Positions 45,301 through 57,300 of a DNA stretch of 64,000 nt are shown in pieces. The position numbers and the translations under genes are program-made. How positions within the stretch are numbered: the first letter of the stretch is position 1; each line of letters begins with the position of its first letter. The DNA is from Dendrophyllia cribrosa (lineage: Eukaryota > Cnidaria > Anthozoa > Scleractinia > Dendrophylliidae), in NCBI GenBank assembly GCA_024195265.1, contig JAJLRJ010000009.1, forward strand, positions 33,644,637-33,708,636, in the 5' to 3' direction. Below the pieces are notes generated by a model. It worked only from the letters and a program-made list of their open reading frames with translations. It was not told the origin of the DNA and did not search any database.

Positions 45301-48300
45301 CACAAACTGTCCTGGGGGGTGGCACGCTACTCCATGACTGGCATCATAAAGTGTACTAGGGGGTTGCATGCTACTCCATGACTGGCATCACGAAGTGTCC
45401 TGGGCTGGTGCACACTACTCCATGACTGGCATCACAAAGTGTCCTGGAGGGGTGCACGCTACTCCATGCCTGGCATCACAAAGTGTCCTGGAGGAGTGCA
45501 TACTACTCCATGACTGCCATCACAAAGTGTCCTGGGGGTGGTACGCTACTCCATGACTGGCATCGCAAAGTGTCCTGGGGGAGTGCACGCTACTCCATGA
45601 CTGTCATCACAAAGTGTCCTGGGGGATGGCACGCTACTCCATGACTGACATCACAAAGTGTCCTGGGCTGGTGCACACTACTCCATGACTGGCATCACAA
45701 AGTGTCCTGGGATGTGGCATGCTACTCCGTGACTTGCATCACAAAGTGTCCTAGGGGGTTGCATGCTACTCCATGAGTGGCATCGCAAAGTGTCCTGGAG
45801 TGGTGCACGCTACTCCATGACTGCCATCACAAAGTGTCCTGGGTGCTGGTACGCTACTTTATGACTGGCATCACAAAGTGTCCTCGGGGTAGCACGCTAC
45901 TCCATGACTGTCATCACAAAGTGTCCTGGGATGTGGCACGCTACTCCGTGACTTGCATCACAAAGTGTCCTAGGGGGTTGCATGCTACTGCATGACTGGC
46001 ATCACAAAGTGTCCTGGGATGTGGCACGCTACTCCATGACTGGCATCACAAAGTGTCCTGGGATGTGGCATGCTACTCCGTGACTTGCATCACAAAGTGT
46101 CCTAGGGGGTTGCATGCAACTCCATGACTGGCATCACGAAGTGTCCTGGGGGATGGCACGCTACTCCATGACTGACATCACAAAGTGTCCTGGGCTGGTG
46201 CACACTACTCCATGACTGGCATCACAAAGTGTCCTGGAGGGGTGCACGCTACTCCATGCCTGGCATCGCAAAGTGTCCTGGGGGGGGGTGCACGCTACTC
46301 CATGACTGTCATCACAAAGTGTCCTGGGGGATGGCACGCTACTCCATGACTGACATCACAAAGTGTCCTGGGCTGGTGCACACTACTCCATGACTGGCAT
46401 CACAAAGTGTCCTGGGATGTGGCATGCTACTCCGTGACTTGCATCACGAAGTGTCCTAGGGGGTTGCATGCTACTCCATGAGTGGCATCACAAAGTGTCC
46501 TGGAGTGGTGCACGCTACTCCATGACTGCCATCACAAAGTGTCCTGGGTGCTGGTACGCTACTTTATGACTGGCATCACAAAGTGTCCTGACCATTGCGA
46601 ATCTAACGAATGTAGGAACAGAGTACAATAGCAAAAACATTTTCTACAGAACATGGTTTTCAGTTAAAAGCTTTGCCAAATAGCGAGCGCAATGCGCGGG
46701 TCACTCGCTTGTTCGTTATGCTTTTTTACTCGCGCTCTTTTACAGAACTTTGATATGGTGGATGACTGAAGAGTCTCGAAGGTCGAAATTTTTTATCAAA
46801 CTATCGCGTTTTAACAGTGTTTAGATCGTTTTAGAGTTATTTTAAGTGCGTCGAATGTCTATAAAAGACGTGATGTCCTACTCTTCTCGCTCTTTACAGA
46901 GCGTTTTGTCAACAAATTCGTATGCGGCAAGATTTTCATTTTGACTCGTTAGATTTGCAATGGTCAGAGTATGATGGCAAAAACATTTTTCGCAGAACAT
47001 GGTTTTCAGTTAAAAGCGTTGCTAAATAGCGAGCGTGAATCACGGGTCACTCGCTTTTACTTTGCGCTTTGTTTCTCATGCTCTTTACGAAGCGTTTTGC
47101 AGTCCAGATCTAGACACGCTCTTTTACTTGATCAGTTAACGTAGTTCAGACCTAGAGTATATTAACTGAGGTTTTAAAAAATAATATAGGCCTTTCTATT
47201 TGCCGGACAACGAGAAATGTGAAATAAATGATGGCTTCTCTTTGAAATCCTAACTTGAACAAGCGAAAAGCAAGCGCCCGCCTCTCACGACTGAGGGAAC
47301 ATTGTTTGTGTTGAGATAATTATTCAAATTTGAATCCGTTTGCCGGTCTATTTTTAGTTTACGGAAAACCTTCTATTAAATAGCGCTTTGATACTATTTC
47401 CACGCATTGCCTTAAATCCAAACTTCGCCAATCTTTTGTTTAGACACGAGGCTAACATTTCCAGGGCGAACCTTAGTTAGCGGGTCCTTTCTTGAAGAGA
47501 AAGACCATTCTGAATATCAATGCGGTGTATTTTCCATACTGAGATCAGTGAAAAAAGCGAATTTTAGAACGCGATTCGATAGAAGTTGTCCAAATCTCAG
47601 GGAAATAAAAAGGGTCTTAAATGATTCCTTAACACCTCTTCTGAAAAAGGCAGGGTGAACCTAACCACCAAAGTACTTAGGAAACAAATTTAGCGCTCTG
47701 GACCGTAAGAAGGTCCCGGATATGTTGCTGTATTCTCGGCGATGACACTTTGTGATGCCAGTCATGGAGTAGCGTGCACCCCACAGAACACTTTGTGATG
47801 CCAGTCATGGATTAACGTGCCAACCCCCTGGACACTTTGTGATGGCAGTCATGGAGTAACGTGCACCCATGAGGACACTTTGTGATGCCAGTCATGGAGT
47901 AGTGTGCCACCCCCCCAGGACACTTCGTGATGCCAGTCATGGAGTAGTGTGCAACCGCCTAGGACACTTTGTGATGCCAGTCATGGAGTAGAGTGCAACC
48001 CCCTAGGACACAATGTGATGCCAGTCATAGAGTAGCATGCACCACCAGAACACTTTGTGATGCCAGTCATAGAGTAGCGTGCATCCGCCGAGGACACTTT
48101 GTGATGCCAGTCATGGAGTAGCGTGCCACCCCCCCAGGACACTTTGTGATGGCAGTCATGGAGTAGCGTGCCATCCCCCAGGACACTTTGTGATGCCAGT
48201 CATGGAGTAGCCTGCACCCCCCAGGACACTTTGTGATGCCAGTCATGGAGTAGCGAGGCATCGCCCTGAATGCCATTGTCTTTCGCGAAATGTGCTTACT

Positions 48301-51300
48301 TACAGTGCCCAGTTTCTTGATGCACAGCATAATTATTTGCATATACAGAACCAGTCGGTTGTATTTGCTCAACAGAATAAGCTTTGGGAATACTCTAGGG
48401 TCTAGGCTCTTGGCAGATTCAACTGCTGTCAATTACACGGTTTGATGCGTGATGTAAATCCCAAGGTGTGATAAAGTTAACAATCGTGCTGTAATTAAAG
48501 GCGGGCCGCGCTCTTTTCAAAGCATTTTGTCAACAATTTTGTGTGCGGCAAGATTTTCATTTTGACTTGTGATATTCGCAATGGTCAGAGTACGATGGCA
48601 AAAACATTTTCCGCAGAACATGGTTTTCAGTTAAAAGCTTTGCCAAATAGCCAGCGGGTCACTCGCTTGTTCGTTACGCTTTTTTACTCGCGCTCTACAG
48701 AACTTTAATATGGCGGACGACTGAAGAGGCTCAGACACCGAAATTTTTAATTTTTTTTTATCGCATTTTAACAGTGTTTAGATCGTTTTAAAGTTATTTT
48801 AAGTGCGTCGAATGTCTATAAAAGACGTGGTGTCCTATTCTTCTCGCTCTTTACAGAGCGTTTTGTCAACAATTTCATGTGCAGCAAGATTTTTATTTTG
48901 ACTCGTTAGATTCGCAATGGTCAAAACATTTTTCGCAGAACATGGTTTTCAGTTAAAAGCATTGCCAAATAGCGAGCGTGAATCACGGGTCACTCCCTTG
49001 TACGTTGCACTTTGTTTCTCGTGCTCTTTACAAAGCATTTTGCAGTTCCGATGTAGACATGCTCTTTTACTCGATTTGGTTCTTTGTAAGCCAAGATAAC
49101 CTGATTACAATGAAAATAATGGGAAAAAAGTGGCCATATTCACACACTGCAAGAAAGCCGAAGCTGATAAATGTTTGCATGTGTACAATATTTACAAAAT
49201 AAAGTTAAGAGCCTTTGCATAGAAAGGACTAAAACCATATATTTTGACTTTTTATTTTCAAAATTTACGCGAAACTGGATCGCAAATTTTCCGCGTGAAT
49301 TGCGATGGCCACGCTGTTGTTCAATATTTCTTTGCGTCATCAGAAATAGATTTTCAACAAAATTTTAATTTAATTCATTCTCTTTAAACAGGCCTTTATA
49401 ATCTCGTTGAATGAAAAAATTATTCTCTCTTCATGGTCCTTCATGGTAGAATTTGAATGAATGGAGGTCACTTTTGTATAATTAAGCTTGATGAACATTG
49501 AACAAACAGCTCGCGTTCTCGGCTCCCATCGATCGTGCCTCGAAGTATGATTTTCTAAAATGTCTGTCGCTAAAACAAAATTTATGTGGTTATTACTTCC
49601 GCTTATTGGAAGGATTTAGCAGACATCATTTCTGTTATAAAGTTTTTTATACAGAATATACCACAGTTATTTTGTTTTCGCCCTGAATATTTTTTTCCGT
49701 AATGGTGGCTGAACATAGAAAATTCTTGTTTGCAAACTTTCTTGACACTTTCAGTTAATAAACCATAGCAACATTTGTTTATTAAATGGAAATTGCATTG
49801 TCTAATAAACTAAAAATACCACATTTAATTTTCCACTTAATAAATGGAAAATATCATATTTTTAGTATAATAAACTAATTTGCCATGTGAAACCGCTTTA
49901 ATAGAAAGAAAAAACAGGCAATTAGTTTATTAACCTGTCAATTTTGGTGTCCGGAAACAATTTGACAGTCCGGAAACAATCTGACACCTGTTTATAACTC
50001 ACAAACACAACGTTCAAAATAACAAATATTTTACCATTCAACTAGTCAATGTACATAGAGTTGATTCTGAAAATAACTTTCTAGGGGTGATAGGCACTTT
50101 AAAATAATTGCTAATATCTACAATACACATACATGTATTCAATTATTAACTTAACTATTTTTAACTACAATTTGTATACTATAATTATATTAACCATGCA
50201 TGTATAAAAGAACTTTTTATTTAATTTCCAGTCAAGGTATTTGTCAAAAAAGCAGGACAGTCAATTATCAGAATTGTAAGTTTCAGTTACATTTTGTTGT
50301 GATAGTTGTTTAAAACTGAAGATTGTGTTTATAATATTTGTATGCATGCATGAAAAATGTCTGGTTCCCAAAAAAACTACAGGTTCATGATATAGTTAAA
50401 AACAATTAATTGGAAAAACTACTTGGTTATATAAATACTAATGGATTAAGATGTATAAAATTCAACATGAAAAATGTCACAGTTGAATAATGAAATATCA
50501 TAAATACTTACCGTAACTCCTGCTGAAGAGAACATGAATTTTGTAATGGCCATCAGCCACAAGGTGATGATATTATTATAGGCAAATAAATATACTTTTT
50601 TGACATGCTTTTTCAGTTTCAAACAGAAAGTAAATGATTTCTTGTTCTACCATGTACTTTAACAGTAACATTTTTTCATGTTCACTCATTTTTTGCAGAG
50701 AGAAGTCTGTACGGAAGCCATCAATGGTGATGAAGTTAGTGGGTGCACTGAAAGGTATGTCAATTACAACATTGTTAACATGCTTGTTTATTGTGGCCTT
50801 ATTCCACATTACTTTTTCTATAAGTACCACACCAGCACCCAATTCCGCACCCCCCCCCCCCCCTCCCCCCCCTCCCCTCCCACTGACTTCCCACCAGTGA
50901 TTTTACAAAATATGCAGTTTGTGTGCATAGTTTTCAAATTTCTTTAATGTTGATTTCTTTACAGGGTTTAATATGGAAAGAGAACAGACTGTGTTGTTGG
51001 ATCCTGATGGACCAAAATGGAAAAGAATTCAGGTTTCAGCTGTTTTTTTTTTCAATTGTTTTTAAAAAAACCTTTCACTCCAAGAAAGTAAAACAAACAA
51101 AGATCCCAAATTATTTAGAATACTGGACAAATATAAACTGCACCAATAGGAAAGTACTGACCAATAGCTATTACAGTCGAATTAACTCCACTTTATGGAC
51201 ACCCGCTTAAGAGCCATATTCCGAGAAGATCGAGAATCGTAAGACACTCACAAAAAATCGAATTTTTTCTTATTTGGCCAAAACATCCCTTTTGGTGAAC

Positions 51301-54300
51301 TAGTTTAAGGAAAAATAGTTTTAAGTTCCAGCGATTTATTTAAAAGGCGAAATTTACAAAAGTTTGAAAAATGGAATTATGACGGTTTTCGTCACGCAAA
51401 AACAGCAGAATTATTACGCAACTTTGAGAAGATGGTGAACGCGTAAAAGACATCGTGTAAATTCGAAACTTGGCACAAATATTATTTTATTCTTGCTCTT
51501 TTAAATGCTGTAATACAATTAAAAAAAATTGCTTGTAACGTTTTCAACGGACACATTTATTATGTCAACATTTGTAGCTGTCGATAAAACAGAAAATGTA
51601 GGCCAACTTCGACGGCTATAAATGGCCTCTGGTATGTATCATCTGATCATAAAATCTATATGTGAGGAAACCTTAGTTACTATGCTGTCCTACTGGAAAG
51701 TTTTAGCTCTGGAAATGAAATACCATTCAGACAGTGAATTAAACGGTTATGGCATCTGAGCGAGAACAAAGTTATGCAATTAGTGGGCTAGGCTCGGGAA
51801 TACATACTAAATGGTACAATTAACACGAAAGAGCGGCTCACTATTACTTGTACCTCGGTTCTGTTGCGATAGAAGTAAATTCCGGCTTTCACAGGTCGTT
51901 TTTGTTCGTATAAATCCACTGACGTTGAATTCGGCAAGCCCGAGGAATCCGCGAATTCAAATCACAACACGGCTGCTGAGGCAATTTGTTGAGGGTGTAG
52001 ACAAAACGTGGACCCCCCTTTCTGGACCCCCCTTTCTGGACCCCCTTCTGGACCCCCCTTCTGGACCCCCCTTCTGGACCCCTATCTGGACCCCTTTCTG
52101 GACCCCTTAATTTTTCGGTAAAAAAATAAAAATTAAATAAAATAAAAATTAAAGTAATATAAATAATTAATGGGGCATGCAACTCACCTGAAATTCTTCG
52201 ATCGGTGAGTTCGATTTTCTGGCTAAATTCCACAGGTTATTCCCAGTTGAAGCTGAAACTCCTTCTTTGCAATCAACTACTTAGTTAATTTCGTGATATA
52301 TTTAAGCGAAAAGTTGCGAAAACGTCAAGAATCCGCACGTACAAGTTCACCGATCTTACCCGCCATTTTGTTCCGAGCCGCCATGTTGGTTTTGCCGCTG
52401 ACCAGTATGCCCACGTGGAGAGTGGTGGGGATGGTGAGTGATTCATTTGCAATTAAAATCAGGTTACAATCTCTTCCATCCTTTGAAATCGTTTTGTCTT
52501 TTGTTAAGAAAATAACATTTGATGTGTTCACAGCCCTATTTCGGAACCAAAAAGTGTTACAGTCTTTTTTTCAGAGCGTGTAAGTTTTCTTGTACTCATG
52601 TGTTGTCCTAAAACATCTGAATCTTGCATAGTAGTTACTCATTGGTTAGAATTTGTACGTTCACGTGCCCCAGCTTCTTGCTTTTGTTTATTTATAGGCG
52701 ATGTAACTCAGAATCAGTTTCCCAGAAGGAAAAGGGCATTTGATTTGGGTAAAAAAATGTATGTTCCAGCTGGGGGGAGATGGTGTGAATTTTACATAGC
52801 AATTTCGAAGAATGATAGAGTAATAATTCAGAGATGGAAACATGCTGTAAATGTTTAATTTACTGTGGGCGATGTTGTCAGTTTATCTAGACGTTTGCCG
52901 GACACACATACCCCCTCCCTCCCCGCCCCCTGGCAATCCCAAAAATATGCGTGGCGTCAAAGCGCGGGCATGGTCAGCGGCAAAGCCAATATGGCGGCTC
53001 GAAACAAAATGGCGGGTAAGATCGGTGAACTTGTACGTGCGGATTCTTGACGTTTATGCAACTTTTCGCATAAATATATCACGAAATTAACTAAGTAGTT
53101 GATTGCAAAGGAGTTTCAGCTTCAAGTGGGAATAACCTGTGGAATTTAGCCAGAAAATCGAACTCACCGATCGAAGAATTTCAGGTGAGTTGCGTGCCCC
53201 GTTAATTATATATATTACTTTAATTTTTATTTTATTTAATTTTTATTTTTTTACCGAAAAATTAAGGGGTCCAGAAAGGGGTCCAGATAGGGGTCCAGAA
53301 AGGGGTCCAGAAGGGGGGTCCAGAAGGGGGTCCAGAAAGGGGGGTCCAGAAAGGGGGGTCCACGTTTTGTCTACACTCATTTGTTGAGGCGGCTTTACCG
53401 TCCTTTTAAGCTACTTTTAGCTGCTTTTAAAAACAACCATACGATGAAAAAAACACAACAAACCGCATAGCGTGGAAGCCGTATCAATCCTGAATTGCCG
53501 TTTAGTTAAGATATCCATCATCATTTTGTTAATAAACAACAAAAATGACCTCGGCCAACTGACTGCTGACCCAGAAAGCGTCACATTACAGCGGCGTGTT
53601 GAATTCGTAATAAGTGTCACGCAATCATGATCGCTTCAAAATCTTTTTATGCTATTGCAAAATAAATAAAGGACAACTCATCCCAGTTTGTAGAAAGTTT
53701 TTTAAAAAGCGCAAGTTTATAGAAAGTATATTTCTGTCCATATCTGAATTGGAGATCAATTGAACACGAGCGGAAAGCGCGAGTCTCGCGTAGGCTAATA
53801 AAAGCGAGACTCGCGCATTACTCTCGCTGCTGGTTCTGCCCACCCGCTCTTCTGAAACAGGCCAACCTTTCCAGACGACAGATGTAAGAAATATAAAATG
53901 ATGACAACTTCGAAGAACAGCTTGCATACTAATATTTCGGTTCTTATTATTCGTTGTAACTATTAGCTTATTAATATTCTTTGTCACCTTCCTGGTGGCC
54001 CTATGTTAGCGCATTATCATATCTTTCTTGCATTTGAACCGAAATATTACGTTTACCCTTGTTTGTTTGTTTATTTGTTGTTTTCTTGCTTATACTTCTA
54101 TTTTAAGTTTGCAAGATGTTCTTCGGAGTTGTCGTCATTTTTCAGATCTTCATCAAGGGGTTTACGTCCCGCCTCAACTTTTATTTTTTGACACCCCCAA
54201 TTCCTCCCACTCTGCCACAACCCCACCCCTATGAGACATGAGACTCTAGACTCGGGTCTAGACTGCACATACGAACAGTGGTTTTTCAAAGATAAAGAAA

Positions 54301-57300
54301 TGCGGACTATTCGTAAAAAGCGTAAACATCTGTGGCGAATAAAGATTGCAGACTGCGGAACAATCCTTCAAGAAGCAAAGCCGTGTGAAGGCGGCCGAAA
54401 AGTTCGACCGTGATTGAGAGACTTGCCCCCGGGGGGAGACTCCCATATAAAAATGACGGGAGTGCTCGTCGGAAATTTTTGAAAAACACCCTAAAAGGTG
54501 CCAGAATCTTGTTTGATGGATGTGCCTCTAAATGAATTTTTACATCTAAGTGGTACCAATTCTAAAACACTTGTTACATTCTGTCATATTTTTTCGGCTT
54601 TATACTGTAAAAGGTACCGCGATAATTCTAACTGTTGTCATTTTAGATTTAAGCACCCTAAGCGGTACCAATCTGCAAATTTTGACCCCTAAAAGGTACG
54701 ACGAGCACCATCGTCATTTTTATATGAGAGTCCCCCCTCGGGAGACTTGCGCGCTCAAGCCAGTCGACCAGGCTCGCGCGCAAGAACGCGTCTCGACGTG
54801 TGTATTGGCGTTTCGCATCTCAACCATGATCCAAGACTGGGTCCCTGCAGCCATTGAAGTTTGGGGTGCTGCAAAACATCTGTCAGCAACTAGAGTTAGA
54901 GGTGCCTCCAAAACTTGTCCGCCGCAAGGGACTCTGCATGGAACTTCTTAATAAAGCTGTGGCTAGTTGCACGTGTTTGTTCCACGAAAACAATACTGAT
55001 GTAAAAACATAATGTATTTTGTTTTACTTCATTGGTCACGAAAATCTGTCGTTTCCGCAGAGGCCTGTTTCGCGCCGCGATAAGAATTCATCAAGGAGAG
55101 GCTGGGGTGAAAGAAAAAGGGAAGCGCGCGAATCTTTTTATTGTTAGTAATGAATTTTTTCTGTTTTGGCGTTTCTTTACTGACTCAGAACCTCTGCAGA
55201 GAAAAGAGTGCGTAAAGCCTGATTTAGCGATATAAGCATAAGCATAAGCGGGAGCATTACATCGCTTATGTCCAATAACTAAAAAACGGTCCCAACACTG
55301 CATTGTCCAGTGAAAACGCGTACGACATTGAGCATAAGCATAAGCGTAAGCGCAATTGTATGCGTCAGTGTTCGTTTTCACTTGATGCAAATTCTTATGC
55401 TTATGCTAGAGGTTTAACATCAGTTTCAATGAAATAAACAAATTACATCATTGGAATAGTACGGCGCTATTCTTATGTTTTGGGTTTAACCACTCTGTTA
55501 CGCTCAGTCTCATAATGTTGACCGTTTTCTGTTTTTTTTTTTACTTGCGTGTAAATTTTACGTCCGAGAGCAAAAGATGTTTGGTAAAAAATAAGAAGGA
55601 ATATGTAGAAATATGTAATGGAAAATTATACAAACTCCCCAGTATTTGTACAACTGCAGAATGTTTGGTAACCTTTGATATAATTTGTTTTATCTCATTT
55701 CGCTATAAAAAAAAATGCGAATCAGTTCTCGATAACAGTTTTTACTTACAATACCAGACTGACATATGCCGGCAACATCTGCCAACATGGGGGGTGGGGG
55801 TGAGGTAGGACTATTAGTTCGGGGAGGGTAGGGGAGGGAAGGGGAAGGGGTACGGCGACTGCTAACTAGACCCGGCTCCATTGCCTTTTTGAGGGCGAAG
55901 AGCGAATCACGAATCGCGCAAGGGGAGGAAGACTACTCATCGCCGATTGGACCGTCTGTCGGAGGAAAAAAATAAAAATAAAACAACGGCTAATCACAGG
56001 TTAGTTGAACACGAGATTTTAATAATTTGCAAGATGCTTTAATTTCATTTTGAATTTTTTTTTACTGCAGAGCTGGCAGTGAGGGTGGGTTGGGGTTGAA
56101 AATTTGGGAAACGCCATCAACCTATAAATTACCGTTTTTGTGCAGTTTATTTTAGACTAGAAAGTACAAACATATTGAACTAAAAATAAACATTTGGTTA
56201 CAATTTAAACGAAAGAAATTTGAATTTGTTTACAGTTAGTGACACGAACTTACGTTGCGGGTGGCTTGCGTTACTTAGCTAGAGGTTATCTTGAGGTCAC
56301 GTATGAATCAAATTTAATATCTTGGGACGAGGTCCAAACGGCATTTCTGTGGGTTATTCTTTCCTTTAAAGAAAAGCGAGAAATGATTTCTGTATAACGG
56401 AAAATGAATATCAAAGGTCATCGTGAGCTGTGGTAAAAGGTCGGCTGGCAAAATGCATTGACCCTTTGATCCCGACGAAATTAGAAGGAATTCCGCATCG
56501 GCGAGTTCAAAATGACATCAAGAATTTTCGTTTGACAATACCGCTATTTAAAATATATTCGACTCTTCGCAATTCTACGACTAAACAAGACATATAAAAG
56601 CTAAAATATCCGTCTACTACAAAAGAAACGATGAAAAGTGTTGTGGTAAGTCATTCTTTCTTCTGTTCATGCTGTTTTCCTGAAACTAGCTCTCAAATTA
56701 GCATAATGTTGTTGTTGCTCAAATGCCATAACTATTTTATTTACTGTCGGAATGGTATTTTATTTCCAAAGCTAAAACTTTCCTAAAGGACAACACGGTA
56801 ACCAAGGATTCCTCTCATATAGGTTTCGTGATCAGATCATACATACCAGAGGCCATTTATAGCCTTCGAAGTTGGCATTCATTTCCGCTTTTGTTGATAG
56901 ACACAAATGTTGACTTACGAAATGTGTCCGTTAAATAAGTTACAAGCACATTTTTCAAAATATTTAAACAGGGTTTTTAAAAGTAAGAACAAAGTAACGT
57001 TTGTGCCAAGTTTCGTCTTTAGAATATGTTTTGTACGCGTTCACCATCTTCTCAAAGTTGCGTTATAATTCTGCTGTTTTTGAGTGCCGAAAACCGTCAT
57101 AATTCCATTTTTCAAACTTTTTTAAATTTCGCCTTTTAAATAAATCGCTGGAACCTAAAACTATTTTTCCATAAACTAGTTCACCAAAAGGGATGTTTTG
57201 GCCAAAAAAGAAAAAATTCGATTTTTTGTGAGTGTCTTACGATTCTCGATCTTCTCGGAATATGGCTCTTAATATGGCTCTTAATATGGACACCCATATT

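Larger units (their letters stand above)
44658..48350. mobile_element. Inner foldback unit with opposed minisatellite arms
   Basis: The left edge (44660-44750) reads TGCAAATAATTATGCTG, then AAGAAACTGGGCACTGTAAG, then ATGGCATTCCGGGCGATGCC before the first array. The right edge (48255-48345) is its complement after the second array. So an inverted repeat whose arms carry minisatellites is nested in the larger element. The spacer is 46590-47740. Confidence 0.65.
40834..49992. mobile_element. Giant foldback-type non-autonomous DNA element, 9,159 bp
   Basis: Terminal inverted repeats of about 240 bp begin AACAGGTGTCAGATTGTTTC at 40834 and end with the complement at 49992; the first ~86 bases of the two arms are identical by eye. 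TATA flanks both sides (40830-40833, 49993-49996). The ancestral site CTCTATAACTCAC survives unbroken in the neighbouring MITE copy near 40340, which confirms the boundaries. Inside: two opposed minisatellite arrays, duplicated ~330 bp units, a perfect 28 bp hairpin, three nested MITEs and a Penelope fragment. I find no transposase. The 4 bp TATA duplication does not decide a superfamily (Sola or Chapaev groups duplicate 4 bp, from general knowledge). Confidence 0.8.
40493..50102. mobile_element. TTAA-flanked MITE copy 2, split by a 9.2 kb insertion
   Basis: The left end AGTGCCTATCACCCCTAG follows TTAA at about 40493-40496. The right end CTAGGGGTGATAGGCACT precedes TTAA at about 50099-50102. 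The arms run over 150 bp each. The right arm is interrupted between 40833 and 49993 by the foldback element. Confidence 0.75.
51205..57284. mobile_element. Foldback-type element with ~580 bp terminal inverted repeats
   Basis: The left arm 51205-51778 (TTAAGAGCCATATTCCGAG, TCGTAAGACACTCACAAAAA, CAGCGATTTATTTAAAAGGC, CTATAAATGGCCTCTGGTAT) matches the complement of 56698-57284 throughout. TATGGACACCC lies outside both ends (51194-51204, 57285-57295), an 11 bp duplicate. The right tip has ATATGGCTCTTA twice. The interior holds the 51993-53378 and 54430-54745 elements and no transposase that I recognise. Confidence 0.7.

Noticed and set aside
45368..45995. Open frames translating as LLHDWHHEVSW-like peptide repeats
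   Set aside because: They follow the 45 bp minisatellite register (45 is divisible by 3) and appear on both strands. No start context, splice sites or conserved protein support.
44750..46592. CRISPR-like spaced repeats
   Set aside because: Units are contiguous ~45 bp minisatellites with slowly drifting linkers, not conserved repeats with unique spacers, and the context is an animal gene intron.
39698..50231. Splitting the plus-strand gene into two genes at the 10.5 kb intron
   Set aside because: Exons 14 and 15 join in phase 0, no stop codon or poly(A) site precedes the gap, and no start codon context opens after it. A fusion of predictions cannot be fully excluded without cDNA.
53652..53987. 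111-codon minus-strand frame
   Set aside because: Its central part (VSLLLAYARLALSARV) comes from a short inverted repeat GCGAGTCTCGCG-type segment; no splice or family support.
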